Shown here one piece after another: positions 1 through 11,289 of a DNA stretch of 64,000 bases. The notes below the pieces were generated by a model that had not been told where the DNA came from, did not search any database, and was given only the letters and a program-made list of their open reading frames with translations. A program made the position numbers and the translations under genes. The stretch is from Benincasa hispida (taxonomy: Eukaryota > Streptophyta > Magnoliopsida > Cucurbitales > Cucurbitaceae): positions 26,665,322-26,729,321 of the forward strand of contig NC_052352.1 of assembly GCF_009727055.1 (NCBI RefSeq), given 5' to 3'. Position 1 is the first letter of the stretch. Each line of letters starts with the position of its first letter.

Positions 1-730
1 AATTCTCATTCATTCGTCACTTTAATCATTAGTTATCTATCTACATTTTACTCTTTATTATCTCTGGAAAAAAATTGTTGTTTTGTTTAAAATCATTTGA
101 CCCTCTCTTGGTTTGTTTGCAATGATTAAGGCACAGGATTATGCAAATGTTACATGAAGCAGCAAATTATCTCACTCCATCACTGCAATCCAAAGAAGAG
201 AGATCGCCGCAAAGAAGGATGCGTCAATATACAATGCGGGCAACAACGCAAATTTGGGGGTGTATTCTTCCTTATTCTTTATTTCAAATTTTGCGCTATC
301 GCAGCGCATGTTAGTCTTTAAAATTTTTATCACCACATCCTCTTTGATTACCGCAATCATATGACATAGATAAATTTAGTGAATCACCGCATGCTGTCTC
401 TTTGCAAAGTATGATTTCAATGATAAAAATATGCTTCTATTTCTTTCATATATACTCGAGTCGACTTAACTTTAAGATAGTCACTTCATGAAATATTTCT
501 AGAAGTTAGGGGTTTGCTAGCTTTCTTTCAAACTCTCTTTACAAAACTTTCTAAGAACATCGCATGACTCATTTCAATCTTTTGGTAATAAGGACATTGC
601 CGCATTTTAAATTTGGGGGTGAGGTATTTATTTACGACCTATTTTGGAAAAAAAAATTGAGAATAACAATTCCACTGTCAACGCAATGGGAAACCCATGT
701 TGATAAGAGTTAAGTTGTTAAAGGCACTTA

Positions 731-921
731 CTCGTAGTTGGATGTCCGCATGACACATGTGGGGGTAAGCCAAAACGAAAGTAAGACACTAGGATCAACG
801 CATAAATAAATGACCACAACTCCACTGCCAAGTAGGTATGAGTTTAGTCTGAGAAAGAGCACATTGCTCGTAGTTGGATGTCCGTATGACACACGTGCGG
901 GCAAGTCAAAATGAAGGCAAG
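731..921 (+). repeat. Two-copy direct repeat in the Gypsy 3' region
   Basis: A unit of about 55 bp starting CTCGTAGTTGGATGTCCG lies at 731-785 and again at 867-921, a spacing of 136 bp. The units differ at a handful of positions. It is non-coding and internal to the Gypsy element. Confidence 0.8.
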
Positions 922-1239
922 GAACTTGGATCAGTGCAAGGTCAGAAAAAAATAATGATGTCACGAAATATGCAAGGATAAAATCATTTGACACCCCGGT
1001 GGAAAATTTTCTTTTTGAACTAAATCATACGATGTTCTGGAAATTAGTAAAGTCCTTTTGAAAGTTAAGCTTGCAGTCCCTAGATCTTAGAAATATTTTA
1101 AGAAGAGACTTGAATAAGACTTAAGGAAACTTTGGTATATAGGACTTGAATGAAGTATCCTCGAGAAATCTAGGAAAAGAACATTGCGATTGACTTGCTA
1201 AAGGAATCTTTAGCTTATGCTTGAGGACAAACAATGTTT

Positions 1240-1252
1240 AAATTTGGGGGTG
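1240..1252 (+). other. Polypurine tract of the Gypsy element
   Basis: AAATTTGGGGGTG directly precedes the LTR start TGATAACG. In LTR elements this is the primer site for plus-strand DNA synthesis, and it fixes the orientation of the element as +. Confidence 0.75.
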
Positions 1253-2864
1253 TGATAACGGGCAGAAATGCACGTTATCATAGTGCTAAGTTCTTAAATA
1301 ATGTTGGATTGCGTTGATAAAACGTGTTAAATTGCATCCATCAAGCATCAATTACATAATATTGCGGTCGCATGTATTCATCGCATAAGAACAGTTGATT
1401 TTAGTGTTTTTATGTAGAATATGCATTGACGCAATGCAAAAATTGCGATCATAAGAAATCATTGGTCGAGTGCAACTTCACCACAAGGCTTTGCAATGAT
1501 TGTGTTCGCAAACATTAGTCCGAGAAGGATTGCCGCAACTTGATCAGCGCAACATGGTGGGCGCACCTAGGTGAAAGGCTAATTAATCGCGATGGGACAG
1601 AAAGATGATGACAGTCGAATCCGAATTAAGTTAATAACCGATGACGATCACAAGTACATTCAGCTTTTCGATGATAATTATTTGGCACATCAGCCAGGAA
1701 TTAAAGCAATCCCATCTGTATAATCATGAGAGAGAAGCCGACTTTCACCCTGGATGCTCTATAAATACCAAGGGCACCTTTTAGAAAAGGGGTTCACGAG
1801 TTCATCAGTTAGAGATTTCACGAGTTCTTTCATTTTAAGGCAGATGCGAGAGAGAAGGTTGTGCTGATAGATCGTCCCGATAAGCTTGGGGGAGCGTCTG
1901 AAGCTTCAAGAACAGAGAGAGGGCCGACGCTTGCGGAAGCGGGAACATCTTTAGAACCGAATAGAGATCACAGTGTAAAAGCCTCGGTCAGCAAGGAATT
2001 GCTACCAGGCTCTCTACCTTTAACTTCCATTGTTATTTTGTACTCCACTCATTTATCGAAATGGAATCTATTTCTCTATATCTGTTCACTCCCTGTTATT
2101 TACACATGAGTAGCTAAATCAGTTGAATGGGTCGAGAAGCATTTAGCTAGCACAACTAGGGAATCTTCACTCTATGCGATTATCTTGTATTATATAGCTT
2201 CATTCGTCCATTAGAGATACTCGGGAGGATAGTCTAAGGACAGGATCTAGGCTTGGGAAGGTCAGGTTAGAATATAGGCTCCGGAGAGTCAGATTAGAAC
2301 GCATAATCAATAGATAGGATCTTAGAAATGAGCACTATTTGTTATCAACGTATCGCATGCATCCTAGAGATAGGATATGATTGTATGCGGTCTCCTTGCT
2401 TTTATGCATTTTGCATCATCATATAGGACAAGAGTAACTTAGAGATAAGTTCTATGGACACTTTTGCATTCAACACATGTGTCCTAGATTTAGAAGCATC
2501 GCATTTTCATTGGAAAATGACTTGCTGTGCATGGTGGTAGCATGATCGCATAGTCTGACACATTCCCAAGTAACGCTAGCTAAAGATCTTCTCAACCCGT
2601 TCATCGCATACTCAATGCATCTATCACACAACTAACTTTTCTCAAATTCGCCGCATTTGTTTATTTTCTCATTATCATAATCAACAACAAACCAACAATT
2701 TATTTATTTGGCCACCGCAAAGTTTTCATAAAAATTACCAATGCAACCTGTTTTCACAAGTCCCTATGTTTGACCCAAGACTTACTAGGAAACTCAGAGG
2801 AATTTACACTTGGATTCTGCTGAGGAAACTTTAGTGCATAACGCAATTTCATCAACGCATATCA
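1253..2864 (+). mobile_element. Ty3/Gypsy 3' LTR, about 1.6 kb
   Basis: The LTR begins TGATAACGGGCAG right after the polypurine tract and ends ACGCATATCA at 2864, so its ends form the inverted pair TGATA/TATCA. A TATA box (TATAAATA, 1760-1767) lies a third of the way in, as expected for a U3 promoter. Immediately after 2864 the sequence is Copia coding sequence on the - strand, so this LTR end is also the insertion joint into the older Copia element. The short ORF at 1861-2109 lies in the LTR and is not considered a gene. Confidence 0.75.
1760..1767 (+). promoter_or_regulatory. TATA box of the Gypsy LTR
   Basis: TATAAATA inside the LTR, preceded by a GC-richer stretch and followed by the presumed start region. 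It is the likely Pol II promoter of the element. Confidence 0.55.
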
Positions 2865-3490
2865 TCCATAATCCACTTCATAAAATCGAGCATCATTGTT
2901 GTACTGAACATTTCAGTGTTAAACAAGGCTTTTATGACTAACGACCTTAGTACATATAAGTTATTTTTCATTAAACTAGAACCAATCTCCATTCCATTCT
3001 TGAAAATAAACACTTTATTCTCAGAAAAGAAGACGATATAGCTTTGTTCAATGAGACAAGAAACCGAGATTAAGTTCCTCTTAATATGAGGAACTACAAA
3101 AACATTACCCAGTAACAGATAACGTTTCTTGTTAACAAATAACTTCATCCTGCCTACAGCAACGACTGAAACAACTTCACCATTACCAACTCGAAGAGTC
3201 ATCTCTCCTTGTGGCTACGTTTACCAGAAACTGAATCCTTGGTAAGAGGAACTGACATGATTGGTAGCACCTAAATCAATGATCCAGGTAGAATCATCAT
3301 TCTCTACCAGACATGTCTCCAAGACCAATAAATCATATTTACTGTCTTGTCTCCTCTTTTGGAGAGTAGTGGGATGGAAGTCGTTTTCCATGAAATTCGT
3401 TTCACACGATTTTTCCATTGTAATAAATCGGTCATTTTTAAAAGCTTTAAACGGAAATACTAACGAGTTGCTGAAAAAAAAACACATTGA
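2865..3490 (-). pseudogene. Copia polyprotein fragment: protease and start of the pre-integrase domain
   Basis: Read on the - strand, 3487 to 3221 encodes a Copia aspartic protease start (STWIIDLGATNHVSS, where the family norm is DSGAT), and 3202 to 2865 continues in another frame with the rest of the protease and the region before integrase (LRVGNGEVVSV, then HIKRNLISVSCLIEQ, then FKNGMEIGSS). The two pieces are split by a frame change near 3210. The reading frame stops dead at 2865, where the Gypsy LTR begins, so the integrase and reverse transcriptase parts are missing from the window. The serine after the catalytic Asp has become Leu. This is a dead remnant of the Ty1/Copia class. Gag upstream of 3490 is too decayed to recognise. 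Confidence 0.8.
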
Positions 3491-5280
3491 CCTACATTAG
3501 GTTTTAAGAAAATACCCGTTGTAAAACAAAACAACATCCAATAAGGTTTTAGCAAAACTAACATGAACCCCGTGTGACATCTAGTTTCACAATAACACTT
3601 CAAAGGTTTAGGACAAAAGCCGCCGAAGGGAGGTCAGTTATCCCTCCTCTGAATTGAGAAGATCTCAACCAGTCATTAATACCAGAACAACTCTTGTTCC
3701 TATAACGACTAGCCCTTATTGATTTAGCTAAGAGATCATTAACTTACTTACAATCTCCCGTAAGTGTGACCTGCCATTTTAAGCCCTAAAGGTCCGTCCC
3801 AAAAGGCCAATCCGAAGGGGAAAAATACAATTGGAGCAAAACCTAAAGCGACCCTATCCATTTCTGGAGTTCACCTTAATATTGACCAACTGCACAAAAC
3901 CTATACGAAGGGGCCGCATCGAAGGCGACTCGAGGGCATACAGAATGATCTCACGGTGTGAACCAATGACAGAGACCATAAAACATGTTGGCACACACCC
4001 TTCGCCCACTTACTATAAATACTCTCTCCGTCCATCTTGATATTACTCATGCAAACACCATCCGAAGGGGGATGCATCCTGGGGCATCTCGAGGCCAAAC
4101 ATGAATCTTACGGTGTGAACATACAGGGAGAAACGTGAGTGGAATCATAGACATATCTGATATACCTCCTCCTCCCACTGAATATTTTATAACCAAGGGT
4201 TTAGTTTACTTAGAAAAAATAGGGCGAAGGATTTTAACTAAGTGACTTTTAGGTTTTCCCAAGAGTAACTTTTACCTTGGATAGTTGAACAACTTTTTGA
4301 TCATCATCCATTAAACTCTTTAACGGAGTCTTTGACCAAAACATTGCATACTTGTTAAAAATCTATCTAATTCACCTTTCTAGGTAGGTTCCTAGGTAGG
4401 GGTATTACATTTCCATCAACTTAAGAACCCCAGCCTAGCCAGAACCCACCTTAGACAAAAGGTCCCTTATAGATAGGTTTACAACAAATTTAATCTTTTA
4501 TTCCAACCAATTTAATCCTGTTAAACCGATTTTAAAAGATTAATCTAAGTTACTAAACTCTTTAGAACCACTGGAACTTAGGTCTATCTCAATCCAATTT
4601 TAAAACCCTTTTAAAAAACTTGAGTTCACTCTAAGTCCGCATGCAATTTTGAATTATGGATTTTAGGTCTAATTTCCTTTATAACACTTATAAACGGAAA
4701 CAACCACAATGTTAAACTAACACATGCGAGGCATTCATAACGCTTATAAACAGCCTAAGTGTCATGCTCAATGCATTGTCCATTCATTGCTACTTCTTTT
4801 ATATAACTCTTATACAAAACAACAATGAAACAAGCAAAACATGCTTCCATGCACCCTTAGACTATAACATTTATAATAAAAGGATAATACATGATAATGC
4901 TCAATGCATGCAAAATATAAATCTTATATTTCATGGTGCATGCACATGCTTTCAAGTAATTTCTTCATGCAAGATTATAACATTTATAATACATGATGCA
5001 TGAATAATTGCACAACCTAAGGTGGGTTTTTAACTATATGACAAACACTTTGACATATAAGAACCATATATCACATGTATAAGCAATAAAAGTTGTTGAA
5101 CCAGGTAAAATTTCCTTAAAACATAAAAAGAAAAGCGAACTATTACAAAGACAAGGAGTCTCCGGTTCAAACAGGCGAACCGGGTTTTGAATCGCTCAGC
5201 AAAGGAACGCTTCTCCCATCCGTCCATCGTGTACTAAGCACCCCGCGATCGCCTACATGATAATACAAACTCTTTGCTCT
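3491..5280 (-). mobile_element. Decayed internal region of the minus-strand Copia element
   Basis: No recognisable protein is encoded. By position (between the primer-binding site at 6127-6142 and the protease) this should hold gag, but I see only degenerate repeats. Two loosely similar blocks near 3910-3965 and 4065-4120 share CGAAGGGG, a CTCGAGG core and CGGTGTGAAC. Between 4640 and 5010 there are scattered copies of a word like ATAACATTTATAATA next to CATGCATG-type steps. Treat it as non-coding retroelement DNA. Confidence 0.5.
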
Positions 5281-5299
5281 ATTGCTTACCAGCACTCCC

Positions 5300-5810
5300 A
5301 GAGTTAATGATCGTTTAGCATTTACTGTACGATCATCTAGAAAAATCCAAACGATCGTTTAGATATTACAACACGATCATGTACCTTTACTAGCGATGAA
5401 GCCTGAAGTACACGATCGTTTAGCACGCTCCGCACGATGCCCGCATTCCGCGATCATCTAAGCGACTATGATGCCGCAAAGCACCATCGCCTAAGTGATC
5501 GCTTAGCTAGCGTCTCCATATCGCATACGTGCGATTGCATAGGTAGTAACGAAGCGATGAAGCTTGCTAACTACATGATCATCTAGTGTGTGCCTTCTAC
5601 TAAATGACAAGCATCGCATGCTCCAGCTATGATCGCCTACCTCCAGCGCCTACGTGATCGCGCAACCAACGCCACACAATATAGTAAACGATTTACCCCA
5701 TCGTTTAGCATTAGCTAAACGATCGATTAGAAAATACTACACAATCGTTTATTAAAAAATATCTAAGCGATCGCTTAGTAAAATCCCTACGATCGTTTAC
5801 TTGACGCTAC
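5300..5810. repeat. Cluster of the word (A/C)GATCGTTTAG(C), leader copy
   Basis: The word ATCGTTTAG recurs, for example at 5310-5318, with many one- or two-base variants such as GATCGCTTAG, GATCATCTAG and ATCGTTTAC, spaced irregularly by some 20-60 bp. CGATCG is its own reverse complement. The cluster sits just inside the primer-binding site of the minus-strand Copia element, in the leader ahead of gag. It encodes nothing visible. Confidence 0.7.
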
Positions 5811-6126
5811 ACGACCCGACCAATGCTTGATCTTCTTCTTCGTTGAGAACTGCATTGCCATGCGCTGAAGCTTCATCACGAACGACTCGACGAACTCGAA
5901 CTTTTCGAATTACAGACTTGATTGCAAAGTTAATTTCGCCAAAAAACACAGGGGCCCTTACAATTAACACTTTGTAATAATGAAAGCTTTAACAAAAAGG
6001 CAATTTAAACCTAAAATGTTCATCACATTCATCCACAAATGCAGAAAACGGTTAACTACAAATGTAGAAACCCACCGCGACTGTATAAGCGTTCAATTCA
6101 GATCTGTAATTTGGAATATCAGAGAA

Positions 6127-6142
6127 CCTGGCTTTGATACCA
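6127..6142 (-). other. Primer-binding site of the minus-strand Copia element
   Basis: On the - strand this reads TGGTATCAAAGCCAGG, one change from the plant initiator-tRNA-Met primer site TGGTATCAGAGC. It marks the boundary between the long LTR (higher coordinates) and the internal region (lower coordinates). Confidence 0.75.
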
Positions 6143-6144
6143 AT

Positions 6145-8398
6145 TAAAAGAAATCGGAAACGATGATTTCCATAAGCAGCGGAAGCAAGACTATTCCAAA
6201 TTACAATCATGAATCAATAATAACATTTATAGTGGACTTCAAACAAATGGTTATGCGATTCATACAGAAATTACAGCATGTTACATACAAATGTATAGAG
6301 GGAAAACTATACTAACAATGGCAGAAACATCTTCATGCTCCGATGCGTGACCGCTCGAACAACAGCAACCACGAACACTCGATCTACACGACCGTAACAC
6401 CGCACGAACACAGCATGAACTCTTCGCACTCGTCCTCAATGATCTCCTCAGTCACGATCTCCACCGCAACACGAACTCCTCCGCAGCACCACGAACGACC
6501 TTTAGAAAACTTCAACAGTGTCGAGTTGAGTCTGACACCACCAAAAAGGCGACCTTGGTATTCTTGATGTGAGAATCCAGAGGGTGGGCTCTGTTCGGAC
6601 TTGGTGTAAGGCAGGCGCAGGATGGAAACAACGACGCATATACGACTGGCAAGTGGGAGAAGTCGGAGATCTATCGTATAGGTTGATGCCTAATCGTTTA
6701 GATAAAACTATGTGATCGTCTAGCAAAAGCTATTTGATCGTTTAGCTCTATCGTCTAGCTCGGTTTTTTGCTTACAGACTCTACACGATCGTTTACCTTG
6801 GGTCAGCGATCGTCTAGCAAAGCTATGCGATCATTTAGTAAACACTGCACGATCATTTAGTAAACACTGCACGATCGTTTAGCTCGCACCTGCACGATCG
6901 TTTAGCTCGTCCAACCGTCATTTAGTAAATCTGTATTTACTTGACGACTTCCATGAGTTTCTTGTCGCCGGAGAGAAAACTCAAATTCCTTTTCAAACTT
7001 TTGTGAAAACTTCTTCTTTTTCAAAAAATAGGAAACCACTTTCCTTTATACTCACAGTTACCATGATCCAATAACCACCCACTACATTTGGTTATTTAAA
7101 AGAAAAAGTATTAATTATCTAATAATTAATATTATTATAAATATAAATGATAACCAACTTATCATACTGTATTTATCTATAGTTTTAATATTTCATCTCA
7201 TGAAACATGTAAACCATAGTTCTTTTTCTATTCCATGGTACCTAATGTAAATCTCATTTACATCAATCCTCCACTAGATGTATCTCATACATCATACTGA
7301 TTATATCACATATAATCAAAATACCTCTTGCCAATTTGAACATTTCAAATCAATATCAAGAACTGATCCTCAACAGAATCAAAGCTACCAAGGGGACCTC
7401 ATGGACCTATAGATCCGAAGCTCCAACGGTATATGAAGAACTGACTAAACTTTTTAGTCACGGGATCCACCATCCATTAACTGCCAGGCACTCTACTAAA
7501 GACCGACAGCTGAACTCTTCTCACTACAGATATATTATGTGTCCATCTTAACCAATCAGCAGTGCAACAACCCTTCATAGATCGCTCGTAAGTACAGTTG
7601 GGCATATAACCATTATGCCTTTGTAGTTACATCTGTCTCCTTAAGTACCACTGATTTCTCTAATGAACATAAGTCATAGTCCTACTATGACTGAATCTTC
7701 TCTTTCAAAGAGAAGCTGTGGCTACTATGTTCAAGCCCTGAAATTAGCCCTTAAGGGAGCAATCTCTCTACTTATCCTTGCTTGAGGAAAGGAGTGAATT
7801 CCATATAGTGGATTGAGTTCCCAGCTCCCAGATCTGACAAGTCCCCAAAAAGGTAGGCATGTTGAGTTGACAATCTAGCCACTCTCACCCATATTAATCA
7901 AAGGACTGCCCTTAAAGGTAGGAGTTCACAAAACACTCAGGATTGAGGTCGTGTCACCTATGGTCGTTTAGGTGAGATGCAAGTCTCTAGTATCAATGAT
8001 GTTATATAATGAGTCTAGTCATCTCATGGTCTAGGTCTTATAAAAACTCTGTATAGGACACCCCCGCTCCACGTCTCCGCATGAATGGTCAGGATATACC
8101 ATCTGTAGTAGTTTACAACACTTACAAACCTCTACAAAGCGAGCCGTATCCGTAGTGTCACCAGGATTAGGTATCCCACCTTAATCCTTATACTACAGAC
8201 CGATTTAGGTTATCACTTAAGGCATGATTCACTTATATATCACATATACATGCTTAAGTTCACATAAGATAACCATGGAGATGTGTTTATTGGATATAAG
8301 TAAATGCCAGAATTAAATAACACTTATTTTATTCATTGAACAATGTGTATCTTTACAAAATAACGAGACTCCGAGAGAATTAGGACACCCATCCCAAT
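6145..8398 (-). mobile_element. Long 5' LTR (about 2.2 kb) of the minus-strand Copia element
   Basis: On the - strand the LTR starts TATTGGGATGGGTGTCC (TGTTGG in sister copies) near 8398 and ends just before the primer-binding site at about 6145. From 7100 to 8390 it aligns by eye with the LTRs at 8900-10645, 11290-13160 and 28493-30274: shared blocks include the ATAACCATAG/AAACATGTAAACC zone, ACTAAACTTTTTAGTCAC, and the GGACACCC start. The start base is mutated, so the element is old. The piece 6680-6960 holds a second cluster of ATCGTTTAG words. Confidence 0.7.
6680..6930. repeat. Cluster of the word (A/C)GATCGTTTAG(C), LTR copy
   Basis: About ten copies or close variants in 250 bp, ending in two neighbouring units ACGATCGTTTAGCTCG. 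The orientation is the same as in the 5300-5810 cluster. It lies near the 3' end of the long LTR on the element's own strand. Confidence 0.75.
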
Positions 8399-8402
8399 AA
8401 TA

Positions 8403-8899
8403 TAATCCCAGCTAAATGCATCTGACGAATAATCTCTTTTGCAAGTGATAAGAAAACACAGCAAAGCCATTGGATGGACGTTAATGGACATCCGTGGCAT
8501 CAGTCCAACCTATTGTATACATAAGATAAGGTTGGAAGAGAGGCATAACAGATTTATTCAATGTCAACCTAGGCTCACGACAAAGGCTGAGAGGAAGAGG
8601 CTTGGTTTTGGGCAAATGAAGAGTTTTTAGAATTTCCTTGGTGAGCCATTGATGCCGGCAAGGAAAAAATTGAAGAAATTTAGAAGAAATTGAAGCTTGA
8701 AGGTTGAAGATCTCTAGGAATCAAAGGGAAATCAGAGAGCTTCAAGCCGGAGAAGATGGGAAAAGTGAGAAATTAAAGAGGGCAAGGGTTTATATAGAGG
8801 AAAGTGGGCATGTGGTTTGATACTGACGTCACAGTGTGATGAATGTCCATTTAATGAAGGCCTGATGAAACATCTATGAAGGAATAGAATTCCTTAGAG
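8403..8899 (-). mobile_element. Unclassified repeat between two long LTRs, possible LTR promoter
   Basis: No gene. On the - strand it has TATATAAACCC (TATA at 8789-8796) followed by a C/T-rich leader, which resembles an LTR promoter. It separates two minus-strand LTRs of the same family. The element it came from cannot be named from sequence alone. Confidence 0.35.
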
Positions 8900-10645
8900 G
8901 AAGCGCGTGAATGTGTGTGCTTTTGAAATTATTTTTGAAAATTTATGAAAAATAGAGAAAACATACAGAACACAAGGATAAACGTACATTTGTAGATACG
9001 CATGTTGGTACAGAGAGAAGAGGAAGAAGACTAGCCCTTGAAAACAATCTTCAATGATTTCCTCTCCACGTCACGGACACCTCGTTCCATGAACATTCCC
9101 CTCGAACTCAACGTACAGGAACACCATCACTGAGTCTTTCTTGCTATTCTCATAACAAGGAATAAGATGGTGGGATCCTTTCTATTTTTGAAGAATCAAA
9201 GGAATAAGTAGAGAGATTGAGAGAGTTTATTTCAGTATTAAGAGAGTATTCTGTAACCATTACATAATTCTTGTGAGAGATTTACGTAACTAGAAATGAT
9301 GAATGAGACGGAGTTATAATTCCCCTCCATTATGCGTAGAATAACTCTCAAGGGAGTTATTCAAACTTTATATTATTTAAATATGATAACCAATTTATCA
9401 TATTATATTTATAACCTATAGTTTTAATATTTCATCATATGAAACATATAAACCATATTCTTTTTCTATTTTATGGTATTTAATATAAATCATATTTATA
9501 TTAATTCCTCCAAATAATGTATCTCATACATCACACCAATTATATCACATATAATTGAATTTTCTCTTGTTAATTTGAACACTTCAAACTAACCCAAAAT
9601 CTAATTCTCAACTTGAACTCATTGAGCTACTAAAGGGACCTTATGGACCTGTAGCTTGAAGCTCCAATGGTACGTGAATAACTGACTAAACTTTTTAGTC
9701 ACAAGATCCACCATCCGTTAACTGTCGAGAACTCCACTAAAGACCGACAACTACACTCTTTGCACTACAGATATATTTATGTGTCTATATAACCAATCGA
9801 CAGTGCGATAACCCTTCACAAATCGCTCGTAAGTACAGTTGGGCCAATTTACCATTTTGCCCCTATAGTTATATCTAACTCCTTAAGTACCATTGATTCC
9901 TCTAATGAACAATAAGTCATAGTTCTACTATGACTGAGTCCTCTTTTCCAAAGAGAGGGTGTGACTATTATGTTCAAGACTCGGAATCAGCCCTTAAGGG
10001 AGCACTTTATCTACTTACCCTACTTTGGGGAAGGAGTGAATTTCATCTTGTGTAACTGAGTTCTCAACTCCCCAATCAGATGAATCCCCAAAAAGGTAGG
10101 CTTGTTGAGTTGGCAATCTGGCCACTCTCACCCATACTAATCAAAGGACCGCCTTCATAGGCAGGAGTTCCCAAAACACTTAAGATTAAGGTCATGTCAC
10201 CTATGGTCATTTTAGTGAAATGTAAGTCTCAATTATCAACGATGTTATATAAAAAGACTAATCATCTCGTGGTTTGGTCTTATACAAACTCTTTGCATAG
10301 GACACTTCGTTCGCATGTCTCTACATGAATGGTCAGGATCAGACCATTTGTAGCACTTTACAACACTTGTAAATATCTACAAAGCGGGTCGTATCCGTAG
10401 TGTCACTAGGATAAGGTATCCCTCCTTTATCCTTATAATACATACCATTTAGGTTATTACTTAAGGCATGATCCACTTGTATGTCTGACATACATGCTTA
10501 AGTGTACATGAAATAACCACGGATCTTAGTTTATTGGATATGAGTAAATGCAAATAAAATAACATTTATTTTATTAAGAACAATGTGTGTACAAAACTGT
10601 TTACAAACTATGAGACTCTGGGAGAATTAGGACACCAATCCAACA
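8900..10645 (-). mobile_element. Long Copia-type LTR, second minus-strand copy
   Basis: On the - strand it starts exactly TGTTGGATTGGTGTCC at 10645 and runs to about 8900, ending in the block TTTTCTCTATTTTTCAT that is also near the end of the plus-strand copy at 13130. No primer-binding site or coding sequence follows, so it is a solo or truncated LTR. The 3' end is approximate. Its start abuts Gypsy coding sequence, which shows it inserted into a Gypsy element. Confidence 0.7.
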
Positions 10646-11248
10646 AATATTCCACTGCTTGAGGCATTGGAGCAGGTACCAAGTTACATTAAGTTTTTGA
10701 AGAATATTCTATGTAAGAAGAGGAAGATTGGTGAATTTGAAACCGTGACACTAATCCAAGAATGCAGTGCGTCGTTCAAGAAAAATCTTCCTGAGAAGCT
10801 AGCAAATCTTGGTAGTTTCACCATCCCTTGTTCGACTAGGGCAATCGACGTGGGACAAGTGCTTTGTGACATAGGCACAAGTATTAATCTAATGCCCTTA
10901 TCAATCTTTAAGAAACTTGGGATTAGGAAAGTTAAATCGACCATAGTAACATTGCAGCTAGCGGATCGATCCATCACCTATCCTAAAGGATAAATGGAAT
11001 ATGTACTGGTGAAGGTAGATAAGTTCATTTTCCTAACAGATTTCATAATCTTAGATTACAAAGCAGATGGAGACATCCCCATTATCCTTGAGAGACCTTT
11101 CTTAGTTACGGAAAGAATTCTTATGGATGTACATCAAGGAGAACTAACAATGCGTGTAGATGATCAAGAAGTTAAATTCAATATCTTCAACGCATTAAAG
11201 TTCCCTGACGAGATAGAGATGTGCCATTTGAAATATTTAACGCATTAA
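10646..11248 (+). pseudogene. Gypsy retropepsin fragment (Athila/Tat-like), one internal stop
   Basis: One frame is open from 10646 to 11248 except for a TAA at 10991-10993. It encodes the end of gag (a stretch like LEALEQVPSYIKF) and the protease core CDIGTSINLMPLSIFKKLGI, where the plant family usually has CDLGASINLMP, then LQLADRSITYP, a flap-like region and a PIILERPFL motif. The catalytic Asp is kept. Reverse transcriptase and integrase are absent, both sides being cut by long LTRs. This is a relic and may belong to the same Gypsy class as 1-2864, but that is only inference. Confidence 0.85.
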
Positions 11249-11289
11249 AGTGTAAATATGCTATTTGACATAATGGTTGATTATTTTAT

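Larger units (their letters stand above)
1..1252 (+). mobile_element. 3' non-coding end of a Ty3/Gypsy (Athila/Tat-like) element
   Basis: This stretch has no sustained ORF. It runs into a polypurine tract (AAATTTGGGGGTG at 1240-1252) and then straight into an LTR that starts TGATAACG, so it is the 3' internal region of a Gypsy-type element on the + strand whose coding part lies left of the window. The phrase AATTTGGGGGTG also occurs at about 250 and 610, which is common in the long 3' untranslated part of Athila-type elements. Short ORFs here are not gene-like. The class call rests on the polypurine tract and the LTR form, plus remembered similarity to cucurbit Gypsy families. Confidence 0.7.

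Noticed and set aside
1861..2109. 82-residue ORF
   Set aside because: Lies wholly within the Gypsy LTR, downstream of its TATA box, with no known protein pattern.
5300..6930. CRISPR-like array of repeated words
   Set aside because: This is plant nuclear DNA, the repeats are 9-12 bp with irregular spacing, and there are no cas genes. They belong to a retroelement leader and LTR.
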